A stretch of DNA of 64,000 nucleotides, taken from Chamaea fasciata. Lineage: Eukaryota; Chordata; Aves; Passeriformes; Sylviidae. Below, piece after piece: positions 1 to 15,100 of this stretch (positions are counted from its first letter, which is position 1; the number at the start of each line of letters is the position of its first letter). The position numbers were made by a program, and so were the translations under genes. The notes beneath the pieces were generated by a model. That model made no database searches and was not told the origin of the DNA. It worked only from the letters and a program-made list of their open reading frames with translations. Location of the stretch: the NCBI GenBank assembly GCA_029207755.1, contig JARCOQ010000195.1:1-64000 (forward strand), read 5' to 3'.

Positions 1-3000
1 ACCTAGGGGACAGGCAGGGCACCCCCAGGGCCACTGACGGGACAGCCAGGGCACCCCCAGAGACCCCTAGGGGACAGCCAGGGCACTCCCAGGGACACTT
101 TGGGCACCCACAGGGACACCTTGGGGACAGCACGGGCACACCAGGGACACCCAGGGCACCCCCAGGGACACCTAGGGGACCTCCAGGGCACCCCTAGGGA
201 CACCCAGGGCACCCCCAGGGACACCTAGGGGACAGCCAGGGCACCCCAGGCACACCCAGGGCTCTCCCAGGGACACCTAGGGGACAGCCAGGGCACCCCC
301 AGGGACACCGAGGTCACCCCCAGGGACACCTAGGGCACCCCCAGAGACACCGAAAGCACAGCCAGGGCACCCTAGGGACAGCCAGGGCACCCCCAGGGAC
401 ACCTAGGGGACGCCCAGGGCAGCCCCAGCGACATCTAGAAGACAGCAAGGGCACTCCCAGGGCCACTGACGGGACAGCCAGGGCACCCCCAGGGACACCT
501 AGGGGACAGCCAGGGCACTCCAGAGACAGCCAGGGCACCCCCAGGGACACCTAGGGGACAGCCAGGGCACCCGAGGGACAGCCAGAGCACCCCCAGGGAC
601 ACCAAGGGCACAGCCAGGGCACACTAGGGACAGCCAGGGCACCCCCAGGGACACCTAGGGGACAGCCAGGGCACCCCCAGGGACACCCAGGGCACCCCCA
701 GAGACACCTAGGGGACAGCCAGGGCACCCCCAGGGACAACCTAGGGGAGAAGCAGGGCACCCTCAGGGACACCTAGGGGACAGCCAGGGCACCCCAAGGG
801 ACACCTAGGTGACAGCCAGGGCATCCTAGGGACAGCCAGAGCACCCCCAGGGACACCAAGGGCACAGCCAGGGCACCCTAGGGACAGCCAGGGCAACGCC
901 AGGGACACCTAGGGGACAGCCAGGGCATCCCCAGGGACGCCCAGGGCACCCCCAGGGACACCTAGAGGACAGCCAGGGCACCCCCAGGGACACCTAGGGG
1001 ACAGGCAGGGCACCCCCAGGGACACCTAGGGGACAGCCAGGGCCCCCCCAGGGACAACTAGGGGACAGCCAGGGCACTCCAGGGACACCCAGGGCACCCC
1101 AGGGACACCTAGGGGACAGGCCGAGCACCCCCAGGGACATTTAGGGGACAGGCAGGGCACTCCCAGGGACACTGACGGGACAGCCAGGGCACCCACAGAG
1201 ACCCCTAGGGGACAGCCAGGGCACTCCCAGGGACATCCAGGGCACCCCCAGGGACACCTAGGGGACAGCCAGGGCAACCTAGGGACCGCCAGGGAACCCC
1301 CAGGACACCCAGGGCACCCCAAGGGACACGAAGGGGACAGCCAGGGCACCCCAGGGACACCTAGGGGACAGGCAGGGCACCCCCAGGGACACCTAGGGTA
1401 CAGCCATGGCACCCCAGGGACACCCAGGGCACCCTCAGGGACACCTAGGGGACAGGCCGGGCACCCCCAGAGACCCCTAGGGGACAGCCAGGGCCCCCCC
1501 AGGGACACCATGGGCACCCCCAGGGACACCTAGGGGACAGCCAGGGCACCCCCAGGGACACCTAGGGGACAGGTAGGGCACCCCCAGAGAGCCCTAGGGG
1601 ACAGCCAGGGCCCCCCCAGGGACACCAAGGGCACCCCAGGGACACCTAGGGGACAGCCAGGGCACACCCAGGGACACCTAGGGGACAGCCAGGGCACTCC
1701 AGAGACAGCCAGGGCACCCCCAGGGACGCCTAGGGGACAGCCAGGGCACCCGAGGGACAGCCAGAGCACCCCCAGGGACACCAAGGGCACAGCCAGGGCC
1801 CCCCCAGGGACACCCAGCGCACCCCCAGGGACACCTAGGGGACAGCCAGGGCATCCCCAGGGATACCCAGGGCACTCCCAGGGACACCTAGAGGACAGGC
1901 AGGGCACCCCCAGGGACACCTAGGGGACAGGCAGGGCACCCCCAGGGACACCTAGGGGACAGCCAGGGCTCCCCCAGGGACAACTAGGGGACAGCCAGGG
2001 CACTCCAGGGAAACCCAGGGCACCCCCAGGGACACCTAGGGGACAGCCAGGGCACCCTAAAGACAGTCAGGGCACCCCCAGGGACACCTAGGGGAAGGCA
2101 GGACACCCCCAGGGACACCTAGGGGACAGCCAGGGCACCACCAGGGACATTTAGGGGACAGCCAGGGCACTCCAGGGACACCCAGGGCACCCCCAGGGAC
2201 ACCTAGGGGACAGACCGGGCACCCCCAGGGACACCAAGGGGACAGGCAGGGCACCCCCAGGGACACTGACGGGACAGCCAGGGCACCCCCAGAGACCCCT
2301 AGGGGACAACCAGGGCACCAACAGGGACACTCTGGGCACCCCCAGGGACACGAAGGGGACAGCCAGGGTAACCCCAGGGACACCCAGGGCACCCCCAGGG
2401 ACACCTAGGGGACAGGCAGGGCACCGCCAGGGACGCCCAGGGCACCCCCAACGACACCTAGGGGACAGGCAGGTCACCCCAGGGACACTGACGGGACAGC
2501 CAGGGCACCCCCAGGGGACACCTAGGGGACAGCCAGGGCACCCCAGGGACACGCAGGGCACCCCCAGGGACACCTAGGGGACAGCCAGGGCACCCCCAGG
2601 GACACCTAGGGACAGGCAGGGCACCCCAATGACCCCTAGGGGACAGCCAGGGCCCCCCCAGGGACACCCAGGGCACCCCCAGGGACACCTAGGGAACAGC
2701 CAGGGCATCCCCAGGGACACCCAGGGCACCCCCAGGGACACCTAGAGGACAGCCAGGGCACCCCCAGGGACACCTAGGGGACAGCCAGGGCACTCCAGGG
2801 ACAGCCAGGGCACCCCCAGGGACACCTAGGGGACAGCCAGGGCCCCCCCCAGGGACACCTAGGGGAAAGCCAAGGCACCCCTAGGGACACCCAGGGCACA
2901 CCCAGGGACACCTAGGCGACAGCCAGGGCACCCCAGGCACACCCAGGGCACCCCCTGCGACACCAAGGGGACAGGCAGGGCACCCCCAGGGACACCGAGG

Positions 3001-6000
3001 GGAAAACCAGGGCACCACCAGGGACACCTAGGGGAAGGCAGGACTCCCCCAGGGACACCTAGGGGACAGCCAGGGCACCCCCAGGGACATTTAGGGGACA
3101 GCTAGGGCACTCAAGGGACACCCAGGGCATCCCCAGGGACATTTAGGGGACAGCCAGGGCACTCCAGGGACAGCCAGGGCCCCCCCAGGGACACCAAGGG
3201 TACCTCCAGGGCACCCCCAGAGACACCCAGGGCACCCCCAGGGCCATGAAGGGGACAGCCAGGGCACACCAGGGACAGCGAGGGAACCCCCAAGACACGA
3301 AGGGGACAGCCAGGGCACCCCCAGGGACACCTAGGGGACAGCCAGGGCACTCCCAGGGACACCGTGGGCACCCCCAGGGACACCGAGGGGACAGCCAGGG
3401 CAACTCCTGGGCACCCCAGGGACAATCAGGGCACCCACAGGGAAACAGACGGGACAGCCAGGGCACTCCAGTGACAGCCAGGGCACCCCCAGGGACACCT
3501 AGGGCACCCCCAGGGCGCCCTAGGGACAGCCAGGGCACCCCCAGGGACACCTAGGGGAAAGACAGGGCACCCCCAGGGACACCCAGGGCACACCCAGGGA
3601 CACCTAGGGGACAGCCAGGGCACCCCAGGGACAGCCAGGGCACCCCCAGGGACACCAAGGGGACCTCCAGGGCACCCCCAGGGACACCCAGGGCACCCTC
3701 AGGGCCACCAAGGGGACAGCCAGGGCACCCCAGGGACAGCGAGGGCACCCCCAGGGACACCTAGGGGATAGCCAGGGCCCCCCCAGGGACACCTAGGGGA
3801 CAGCCAGGGCACCTCAGGGACTGCCAGGGCCCCCCCCAGGGACACTTAGGGGACAGCCAGGACACCCCCAGGGACACGTACGGGACAGCCAGGGAACCCC
3901 ACTGACACCCTGTGCACCCCCAGGGACACGCAGGGCCCCCCCAGGGACACCTAGGGGACAGCCAGGGAACCCCAGGGACACCCTGGGCACCCCCAGGGAC
4001 ACCAAGGGGACCCCCAGGGACACCTAGGGGACAGGAAGGGCACCCCCAGGGCCACTGACGGGACAGCCAGGGCACCCCCAGGGACACCTAGGGGACAGCC
4101 AGGGCACTCCAGAGACAGCCAGGGCACCCCCAGGGACACCTAGGGGACAGCCAGGGCACCCGAGGGACAGCCAGAGCACCCCCAGGGACACCAAGGGCAC
4201 AGCCAGGGCACCCTAGGGACAGCCAGGGCAACGCCAGGGACACCTAGGGGACAGCCAGGGCATCCCAGGGACGCCCAGGGCACCCCCAGGGGACACCTAG
4301 AGGACAGCCATGGCACCCCCAGGGACACCTAGGGGACAGGCAGGGCACCCCCAGGGACACCTAGGGGACAGCCAGGGCCCCCCCAGGGACAACTAGGGGA
4401 CAGCCAGGGCACTCCAGGGACACCCAGGGCACCCCCGGGGACACCTAGGGGACAGCCAGGGCACCCCCAGGGACACCTAGGGCACAGGCAGGGCACCCCC
4501 AGGGACACAGAGGGGAAAGCCAGGGCACCCCCAGGGACACCTAGGGGACAGCCAGGGCACCCCCAGGGACATTTAGGGGACAGCCAAGGCACTCCAGGGA
4601 CACCCAGGGCACCCCCAGGGACACCTAGGGGACAGGCCGAGCACCGCCAGGGACACCTAGGGGACAGGCAGGGCACTCCCAGGGACACTGACGGGACAGC
4701 CAGGGCACCCACAGAGACCCCTAGGGGACAGCCAGGGCACTCCCAGGGACACTCTGGGCACCCACAGGGACACCTTGAAGACAGCCAGGGCACCTCAGAG
4801 ACAACCAGGGCACCCCCAGGGACACTTAGGGGACAGCCAGGGCACCCTAGGGACCGCCAGGGCTCCCCCAGGGACACCCAGGGCACCCCAAGGGACACGA
4901 AGGGGACAGCCAGGGCACCCCAGGGACACCTAGGGGACAGGCAGGGCACCCCCAGGGACACCCAGGGCACCCCCAACGACACCTAGGGGACAGGCAGGGC
5001 ACCCCCAGGGACACCTAGGGGAAAGACAGGGCACCCGAGGGACACCTAGGGGAAGGCAGGACACCCCCAGGGACACCTAGGGTACAGCCATGGCACCCCA
5101 GGGACACCCAGGGCACCCTCAGGGACACCTAGGGGACAGGCCGGGCACCCCCAGAGACCCCTAGGGGACAGCCAGGGCCCCCCCAGGGACATCATGGGCA
5201 CCCCCAGGGACACCTAGGGGACAGCCAGGGAACCCCCAGGGACACCTAGGGGACAGGTAGGGCACCCCCAGAGACCCCTAGGGGACAGCCAGGGCCCCCC
5301 CAGGGACACCAAGGGCACCCCCAGGGACACCTAGGGGACAGCCAGGGCACACCCAGTGACACCTAGGGGACAGCCAGGGCACTCCAGAGACAGCCAGGGC
5401 ACCCCCAGGGACGCCTAGGGGACAGCCAGGGCACCCGAGGGACAGCCAGAGCACCCCCAGGGACACCAAGGGCACAGCCAGGGCCCCCCCAGGGACACCC
5501 AGCGCACCCCCAGGGACACCTAGGGGACAGCCAGGGCATCCCCAGGGATACCCAGGGCACTCCCACGGACACCTAGAGGACAGGCAGGGTACCCCCAGGG
5601 ACACCTAGGGGACAGGCAGGGCACCCCCAGGGACACCTAGGGGACAGCCAGGGCCCCCCCAGGGACAACTAGGGGACAGCCAGGGCACTCCAGGGAAACC
5701 CAGGGCACCCCCAGGGACACCTAGGGGACAGCCAGGGCACCCTAAAGACAGCCAGGGCACCCACAGGGACACCTAGGGGACAGCCAGGGCACCCCCAGGG
5801 ACACCGAGGGGAAAGCCAGGGCACCCCCAGGGACACCTAGGGGAAGGCAGGACACCCCCAGGGACACCTAGGGGACAGCCAGGGCACCCCCAGGGACATT
5901 TAGGGGACAGCCAGGGCACTCAAGGGACACCCAGGGCACGCCCAGGGACACCTAGGGGACAGGCCGGGCACCCCAAGGGACACCAAGGGGACAGGCAGGG

Positions 6001-7400
6001 CACCCCCAGGGACACTGACGGGACAGCCAGGGCACCCCCAGAGACCCCGAGGGGACAACCAGGGCACCTACAGGGACACTCTGGGCACCCTCATGGACAC
6101 GAAGGTGACAGCCAGGGTAACCACAGGGACACCCAGGGCACCCCCAGGGACACCTAGGGGACAGGCAGGGCACCGCCAGGGACGCCGAGGGCACCCCCAA
6201 CGACACCTAGGGGACAGGCAGGTCACCCCCAGGGACACTGACGGGACAGCCAGGGCACCCCCAGGGACACCTAGGGGACAGCCAGGGCACCCCAGGGACA
6301 CCCAGGGCACCCCCAGGGACACCTAGGGGACAGCCAGGGCACCCCCAGAGACACCTAGGGGTCAGGCAGGGCACCCCAAAGACCCCTAGGGGACAGCCAG
6401 GGCCCCGCCAGGGACACTTAGGGCACCCCCAGGGACACCTAGGGAACAGCCAGGGCATCCCCAGGGACACCCAGGGCACCCCCAGGGACACCTAGAGGAC
6501 GGCCAGGGCACCCCCAGGGACACCTAGGGGACAGCCAGGGCCCCCCCAGGGACACCTAGGGGACAGCCAGGGCACTCCAGGGACAGCCAGGGCACACCCA
6601 GGGACACCTAGGGGACAGCCAGGGGACCCCAGGGACAGCCAGGGCCCCCCCAGGGACACCAAGGGGACCTCCAGGGAACCCCCAGAGACACCCAGGGCAC
6701 CCCCAGGGCCACGAAGGGGACAGCCAGGGCACACCAGGGACAGCGAGGGCACCCCCAAGACACGAAACGGACAGCCAGGGCACCCCCAGGGACACCTAGG
6801 GGACAGCCAGGGCACTCCCAGGGACACCGTGGGCACCCCCAGGGACACCGAGGAGACAGCCAGGGCAACCCCTGGGCACCCCAGGGACAATCAGGGCACC
6901 CACAGGGACACAGACGGGACAGCCAGGGCACTCCAGGGACAGCCAGGGCACCCCCAGGTACACCTAGGGCACCCGCAGGGCGCCCTAGGGACAGCCAGGG
7001 CACCCCCAGGGACACCCAGGGCACACCCAGGGACACCTAGGGGACAGCCAGGGCACCCCAGGGACAGCCAGGGCACCCCCAGGGACACCAAGGGGACCTC
7101 CAGGGCACCCCCAGGGACACCCAGGGCACCCCCAGGGCCACAAAGGGGACAGCCAGGGCACCCCAGGGACAGCGAGGGCACCCCCAGGGACATCTAGGGG
7201 ACAGCCAGGGCCCCCCCAGGGACACCTAGGGGACAGCCAGGGCACCTCAGGGACAGCCAGGGCCCCCCCAGGGACACTTAGGGGACAGCCAGGACCCCCC
7301 CAGGGACACGTACGAGACAGCCAGGGAAACCCACTGACACCCTGTGCACCCCCAGGGACACGCAGGGCCCCCCCCAGGGACACCTAGGGGACAGCCAGGG
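1..7400. repeat. Array block A: 3.4-3.75 kb spaced duplications
   Basis: This block contains pairs of homologous segments that share rare variants in the same order. About 480-770 resembles about 4,080-4,330 (offset near 3.6 kb). About 1,390-2,460 matches about 5,080-6,200 (offset 3,685-3,750), sharing the TAGGGTACAGCCATGG variant, the CACCCGAGGGACAGCCAGAG variant and a GACGCCTAGGGG variant. About 3,090-4,000 matches about 6,490-7,340 (offset 3,381-3,470), sharing AGGGCGCCCTAGGG and the GACACGTACGGGACAGCC neighbourhood. The offset drifts, so insertions and deletions have accumulated. This suggests an older higher-order repeat of roughly 3.5 kb, present about twice. Confidence 0.75.
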
Positions 7401-9190
7401 AACCCCAGGGACACCTAGCGGACAGCCAGGGCACGCCGAGGGACACCTAGGGGACACCCAGGGCACCCCAAGGGACACCAGGGCACCCCCAGGGACACCT
7501 AGGGGACAGCCAGGGCACCCTAGGGACAGCCACGGCACCCCCAGGGACACCTAGGGCACAGCCAGGGCACCCTAGGGACAGCCAGGGCACCCCCAGGGAC
7601 ACCAAGGGCACAGCCAGGGCACCCTAGGGACAGCCAGGGCACTCCCAAGGACAGCTAGGGGACAGCCAGGGCACCCCCAGGGACACCAAGGGCACAGACA
7701 GGCCACCCTAGGGACACCAAGGGGACAGCCAGGGCACCCCCAGGGACACCCAGGGCAGCCCCAGGGACATCTAGGGGACAGCCAGGGCACCCCGAGGGAC
7801 ACCAGGGCACCCCCAGGGACACCTAGGGGACAGCCAGGGCACCCTAGGGACAGCCAGGGCACCCGCAGGGACACCAAGGGAACAGAAAGGGCACCCTAGG
7901 GACACCTAGGGGACAGCCAGGGCATCCCCAGGGACACCTAGGGGACAGCCAGGGCACCCTAGGGACAGCCAGGGCACCCCCAGGGACACCTAGGGCACAG
8001 CCAGGGCACCCTAGGGACAGCCAGGGCGCCCCCAGGGACACCAAGGGCACAGCCAGGGCACCCTAGGGACAGCCAGGGCACCCCCAGGGACACCAAGGGC
8101 ACAGCCAGGGCATCCCCAGGGACGCCCAGGGCACCCCCAGGGACACCTAGGAGACAGCCAGGGCACCCCGAGGGACACCAGGGCACCCCCAGGGACACCT
8201 AGGGGACAGCCAGGGCAGCCCAGGGACACTCAGGGCACCCCCAGGGACACCTAGGGGACCTCCAGGGAACCCCAGGGACACGTACGGGACAGCCAGGGAA
8301 CCCCACTGACACTTTGTGCACCCCCAGGGACACACAGGGCCCCCCCAGGGACACCTAGGGGACAGCCAGGGAACCCCGGGGACACCCTGGGCACCCCCAG
8401 GGACACCTAGGGGACAGCCAGGGCACCCCCAGGGACACCAGGGCACACCCAGGGCACCCCAGGGACCCACAGGGCACCCCCAGGGACACCGAGGGGACAG
8501 GAAGGGCACGCACAGGGACACCGAGGGGAAAGCCAGGGCACCCCCAGGGACACCTAGGGGACAGCCAGGGCACCCTAGGGACAGCCAGGGCACCCCCAGG
8601 GACACCTAGGGCACAGCCAGGGCACCCTAGGGACCGCCAGGGCACCCCCAGGGACACCAAGGGCACAGCCAGGGCACCCTAGGGACAGCCAGGGCACCCC
8701 CAGAGACACCAAGGGCACAGCCAGGGCACCCTAGGGGACAGCCAGGGCACCCCCAAGGACAGCTAGGGGACAGGCAGGGCACCCCCAGGGACACCAAGGA
8801 CGCAGACAGGGCACCCTAGGGACACCAAGGGGACAGCCAGGGCACCCCCAGGGACACCCAGGGCACCCCCAGGGACATCTAGGAGACAGCCAGGGCAACC
8901 CGAGGGACACCAGGGCACCCCCAGGGACACCTAGGGGACAGCCAGGGCACCCTAGGGACAGCCAGGGCACCCCCAGGGACACCAAGGGCACAGACAGGGC
9001 ACCCTAGGGACACCTATGGGACAGCCAGGGCATCCCCAGGGACACCCAGGGCACCCCCAGGGACACCTAGGGGACAGCCAGGGCACTCCGAGGGACACCA
9101 GGGCACCCCCAGGGACACCTAGGGGACAGCCATGGCAGCCCAGGGACACTCAGGGCACCCCCAGGGACACCTAGGGGACAGGCAGAGCAC
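7400..9190. repeat. Array segment rich in the CCCTAGGGACAGCC subfamily
   Basis: Here the usual CCTAGGGGACAG spacing is often replaced by units alternating GGGCACCCTAGGGACAGCC, a CCCCCAGGGACACC stretch and AAGGGCACAGCC, giving local periods near 52 bp and longer composites of about 100-200 bp. The trait CCCGAGGGACACCAGGGC recurs at about 7,790, 8,170, 8,900 and 9,090, and again near 10,710 and 17,190. No island-like or gene-like sequence is present. Confidence 0.65.
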
Positions 9191-12169
9191 CCCCAGGGAC
9201 ACCTAGGGGACAGGCAGGGCACCCCCAGGGACACCGAGGGGAAAGCCAGGGCACCCCCAGGGACATTTAGGGGACAGCCAGGGAACTCCAGGGACACCCA
9301 GGGACCCCCAGGGACACCTAGGTGACAGCCAGGGCACACCCAGGGACACCTAGGGGATAGGCAGGGCACCCCAGGGACACCTAGGGGACACCCAGGGCCC
9401 CCCCAGGGACACCTAGGGGACAGCCAGGGCACCCCAGGGACACCAAGGGGACAGCCAGGGCACCCCAGGGACTCCAAGGGGACAGCAAGGGCACCCCCAG
9501 GGACACCTAAAGGACAGCCAGGGCACCCCAGGGACACCCAGGGCACCCCCAGGGACACCTAGGGGACAGCAAGGGCACCCCCCGGGACACATTGGGCACC
9601 CCCAGGGACATGTAGGGGACAGCCAGGGCACCCCAGGGACACCCTGGGCGCACCCAGGGACACCTAGGGGACAGGCAGGGCACCCCCAGAGACCCCTAGG
9701 GGACAGCCAGGGCACCCCGAGGGACACCAGGGCACCCCCAGGGACACCTAGGGGAAAGCCAGGGCACCCTAGGGAAAGCCAGGGCACCCCCAGGGACACC
9801 TAGGGACGGCCAGGGCACCCTCAGGGACACCCAGGGCCCCCCCAGGCACACCTAGGGCACCCCCAGGGACACCTAGGGGACAGCCAGGGCACCCTAGGGA
9901 CAGCCAGGGCACCCCCAGGAACACCCAGGGGACAGGCATGGCACCCCCAGGGACACCTAGGGGACAGGCAGGGCACCTCCAGGGACACCTAGGGGACAGC
10001 CAGGGCCCCCCCAAGGACACCTAGGGGAAAGACAGGGCACCCCCAGGGACACCGAGGGGACAGCTAGGGCACCCCCAGGGACACGTAGAGGAAAGCCATG
10101 GCACCCCAGGGACAGCCAGGGCAGCCCCAGGGACAGCAAGGGAACCCCCAGGGACACCTACGGGACAGCAAGGGCACCCCCAGGGACATGTAGGGGAAAG
10201 CCAGGGCACCCCAGGGACACCCTGGGCACCCCCAGGGACACCGAGGGGACAGCCAGGGCACCACAGGGACACCTAGGGGACAGCCAGGGCTCCCTAGGGA
10301 CAGCCAGGGCACCCCCTGGGCCACCTAGGGAACAGCCAGGGCACCCCAGGGACACGTAGGGGAAAGCCAGGGCACCCCAGGGACACCCAGGGCACCCCCA
10401 GGGACACCTAGGGGACAGCCAGGGCACCCCCAGGGACACCGAGGGCACTGAAAGGGCACCCTAGGGACAGACAGGGCACCCCCAAGGACACCTACGGGAC
10501 ACGCAGGGTACCCCCAGGGACAACGAGGGGACAGCCATGGCACCACCAGGGACAGCCAGGGCACCCCAGGGACACCTAGGGCACAGCCAGGGCACCCTAG
10601 GGACAGCCAGGGCACCTCCAGGGACACCTAGGGGACAGGCAGGGCACCCCCAGGGACACGTAGGGGACAGCCAGGGCACCCCCAGGGACACCTAGGGGAC
10701 ACCCAGGGCACCCCGAGGGACACCAGGGCACCCCCAGGGACACCAAGGGCACAGACAGGGCACCCTAGGGACACCAAGGGGACAGCCAGGGCACCCCCAG
10801 GGACACCCAGGGCACCCCCAGGGACACCTAGGGGACAGCCAGGGCACCCCGAGGGACACCAGGGCACCCCCAGGGACACCTAAGGGACAGCCAGGGCACC
10901 CTAGGGACAGCCAGGGCACCCCCAGGGACACCTAGGAGACAGGCAGGGCACCCGCAGGGACACCTAGGGGACAGCCAGGGCACCCCAGGAACACCCAGGG
11001 CACCCCCAGGGACACCTAGGGGACAGGCAGGGCACTCCCAGGGACACTCTGGGCACCCCCAGGGACACCATGGGGACAGCCAGGGCACACCAGGAACACC
11101 CAGGGCTCCCCCAGGGACACCTAGGGGACAGCCAGGGCACTCTAACGACAGCCAGGGCACGCCCAGGGACACCTAGGGGACGGCCAGTGCACCCCCAGGG
11201 ACACCTAGGGGACAGCCAGGGCACCCCCAGGGACATTTAGGGGACAGCAGGGGCACTCCAGGGACACCCAGGACACACCCAGGGACACGAAGGGGACAGC
11301 CAGGGCACCCCCAGGGTCAGCCAGGGCCCCCCCAGGGACAGCCAGGGCACCCCAAAAGACACCTAAAGGATAGCCAGGGCACCCCCAGGGCCACCTAGGG
11401 GACAGCCAGGGCACCCCCAGGGACAACCAGGGCCCCCCCAGGGACATCCAGGGCACCCCCAGGGGCACCTAGGGGACAGCCAGGGCAGCCCAGGGACACC
11501 CAGGGCACCCCCATGGACACCTAGGGGACAGCCAGGGCACCCCCAGGGACACCAAGGGGACCCCCAGGGACACCTAGGGGACAGCCAGGGCACCTACAGG
11601 TACACCTAGGGGACAGCCAGGGCACCCCAGGGACAGCGAGGGCACCGCCAGGGACACCTAGGGGACAGCCAGGGCAGCCCAGGGACACTCAGGGCACCCC
11701 CAGGGAAACCTACGGGACAGCCAGGGAACCCCAGGGACACGTACGGGACAGCCAGGGAACCCCACTGACACCCTGTGCACCCCCAGGGACACCCAGGGCC
11801 CCCCCAGGGACACCTAGGGGACAGCAAGGGAACCCCAGGGACACCCTAGGCACCCCCAGGGACACCCAGGGGACAGCCAGGGCACCCCAGGGACACCCAG
11901 GGCACGCCCAGGGACACCTAGGGGACAGGCAGGGCACACCCAGGGACACCCAGGGCACCCCCAATGACACCTAGGGGACAGGCAGGGCACACCCAGAGAC
12001 ACCTAGGGGACAGGCAGGGCACCCCCAGGGACACCGAGGGGAAAGCCAGGGCACTCCCAGGGACATTTAGGGGACAGCCAGGGCACTCCAGGGACACCCA
12101 GGGCACCCCCAGGGACACCTAGGGGACAGCCAGGGCACCCCCAGGGACACCTAGGGGACAGCCAGGGCA

Positions 12170-15100
12170 CCCCAGGCACACCCAGGGCACCCCCAGGGAC
12201 ACCTAGGGGACAGCCACGGCACCCTAGGGACAGACAGGGCACCCCCAGGGACACCGAGGGGACAGCCAGGGCACCCCCAGAGACACCGAGGGCACAGCCA
12301 GGTTACCCTAGGGACAGCCAGGGCACCTCCAGGGACACCTAGGGGACAGGCAGGGTACCCCCAGGGCACCCCAGGGACACCCAGGGCTCCCCCAGGGACA
12401 CCAAGGGGACAGCCAGGGCACCCCAGGGACACCAAGGGGACAGCCAGGGCACCCCCAGGGACACCTAGGGGACAGCCAGGGCACCCCAGGTACACCCACG
12501 GCACCCCCTGGGACACCAAGGGGACAGGCAGGGCACCCCCAGGGACATCGAGGGGAAAGCCAGGGCACCCCCAGGGACACCGAGGGGAAGGCAGGACTCC
12601 CCCAGGGACACCTAGGGGACAGCCAGGGCACCCCCAGGGACATTTAGGGGACAGCTAGGGCACTCCAGGGACACCCAGGGCATCCCCAGGGACATTTAGG
12701 GGACAGCCAGGGCACTCCAGGGACACCCAGGGCACCCCCAGGGACACCTAGGGGACAGCCAGGGCACCCCCAGGGACACCCAGGGAACGCCCAGGGACAC
12801 CTAGGGGACAGGCAGGGAACCCCCAGGGACACCTAGGGGACAGCCAGGGCCCCCCCAGGGACACCCAGGGCACCCCCAGAGACACCTAGGCAACAGCCAG
12901 GGAACCCTAGGGACAGCCAGGGCACCCCCAGGGACCCCGAGGGCACAGCCCGGGCCCCCCCAGGGACACTCAGGGCACCCCAAGGGACACCTAGGGGACA
13001 GCCAGGGCATCCCCAGGGACACCCAGGGCACCCCCAGGGACGACTAGAGGACAGCCAGGGCACCCCAGGCACACCCAGGGCACCCCCAGGGACACCTAGG
13101 GGACAGCCAGGGCACCCTAGGGACAGCCAGGGCACCCCCAGGGACAGCTAGGGGACAGCAAGGGCACCCCCAGGGACACCTAATGGACACCCTGGGCACC
13201 CCCAGGGACACCAAGGGGACACCCAGGGACACCTAGGGACAGCCAGGGCAACCAAGGGACAGCGAAGGCACCCCCAGGGACACCTAGGGGACAGCCAAAG
13301 AACCCGAGGGACAGCCAGGGCACCCCCACGGACACCTAGAGGACAGCCAGGGCACCCCCAGGGACACCTAGGGGACAGCCAGGGAACCCGAGGGACAGCC
13401 AGGGCACCCCCAGGGACACCTAGGGCACAGCCAGGGCACCCTAGGGACAGCCAGGGCACCCCCAGGGACACCTCGGGCACAGCCAGGGCACCCTAGGGAC
13501 AGCCAGGGCACCCCCAGGGACACCGAGGGCACAGCCAGGGCACCCCCAGGGACACCTAGGGGACAGGCATGGCACCCCCAGAGACCCCTAGGGGACAGCC
13601 AGGGCCCCCCCAGGGACCCCAAGGGCATAGCCAGGGCACCCTAGGGGACACCATGGGCACCCCCAGGGACACCTAGGGCACAACCAGGGCACCCTAGGGA
13701 CAGACAGGGCAGCCTCAGGACACCGAGGGCACAGTCAGGGCACCACCAGGGACACTACGGGCCAGCCAGGGAACTCCAGGGACAGCCACGGCACCCCCAG
13801 GAACACCTAAGGGACACGCTGGGCACCCCCAGGGACACCAAGAGGACCCCCAGGGACACCAAGGGGACAGACAGGGCACCCCAGGGACAGCGAGGGGCAC
13901 CCCCAGGGACACCTAGGGGACAGCCAGGGCAGCCCAGGGACACTCAGGGCACCCCCAGGGAAACCTACGGGACAGCCAGGGAACCCCAGGGACACGTACG
14001 GGACAGCCAGGGAACCCCACTGACACCCTGTGCACCCCCAGGGACACCCAGGGCCCCCCCAGGGACACCTAGGGGACAGCAAGGAACCCCAGGGACACCC
14101 TAGGCACCCCCAGGGACACCTAGGTGATAGCCAGGGCACCCCAGGGACACCCAGGGCACGCCCAGGGACACCTAGGGGACAGGCAGGGCACACCCAGGGA
14201 CACCCAGGGCACCCCCCAAACGACACCTAGGGGACAGGCAGGGCACACCCAGAGACACCTAGGGGACAGGGCAGGGCACCCCCAGGGACACCGAGGGGAA
14301 AGCCAGGGCACTCCCAGGGACACCTAGGGGACAGCCAGGGCACCCCCAGGGACACCTAGGGGACAGCCAGGGCACCCCCAGGGACACCTAGAGGACAGGC
14401 AGGGCACCCCCAGGGCACCCCAGGGACACCCAGGTCACCCCCAGGGACACCTAGGGGACAGCCAGGGCACCCCAGGCACACCCAAGGCACCCCCAGGGAC
14501 ACCTATGGGACAGCCACGGCACCCTAGGGACAGCCAGGGCACCCCCAGGGACACCGAGGGGACAGGCAGGGCACCCCCAGAGACACTGAGGGCACAGCCA
14601 GGGCACCCTAGGGACAGCCAGGGCACCCCCAGAGACACCGAGGGCACAGCCAGGTTACCCTGGGGACAGCCAGGGCACCCCCAGGGACACCTAGGGGACA
14701 GGCAGGGCACCCCCAGGGCACCCCAGGGACACCCAGGGCTCCCACAGGGACACCAAGGGGACAGCCAGGGCACCCCAGGCACACCCAGGGCACCCCCAGG
14801 GACACCTAGGGGACAGCCACGGCACCCTAGGGACAGACAGGGCACCCCCAGGGACACCGAGGGGACAGCCAGGGCACCCCCAGAGACACCGAGGGCACAG
14901 CCAGGTTACCCTGGGGACAGCCAGGGCACCTCCAGGGACACCTAGGGGACAGGCAGGGTACCCCCAGGCCACCCCAGGGACACCCAGGGCTCCCCCAGGG
15001 ACACCAAGGGGACAGCCAGGGCACCCCAGGGACACCAAGGGGACAGCCAGGGCAGCCCCAGGGACACCTAGGGGACAGCCAGGGCACCCCAGGTACACCC

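Noticed and set aside
4329..4982. 217-codon minus-strand open frame with PGCPLGVPGGAL-like repeats, as a collagen/elastin-like gene
   Set aside because: It begins at GTG inside the repeat and ends at the TAG of CCCCTAG. Length and composition follow from the unit size, and the same peptide appears in all frames. No promoter, intron or non-repeat coding part is present.
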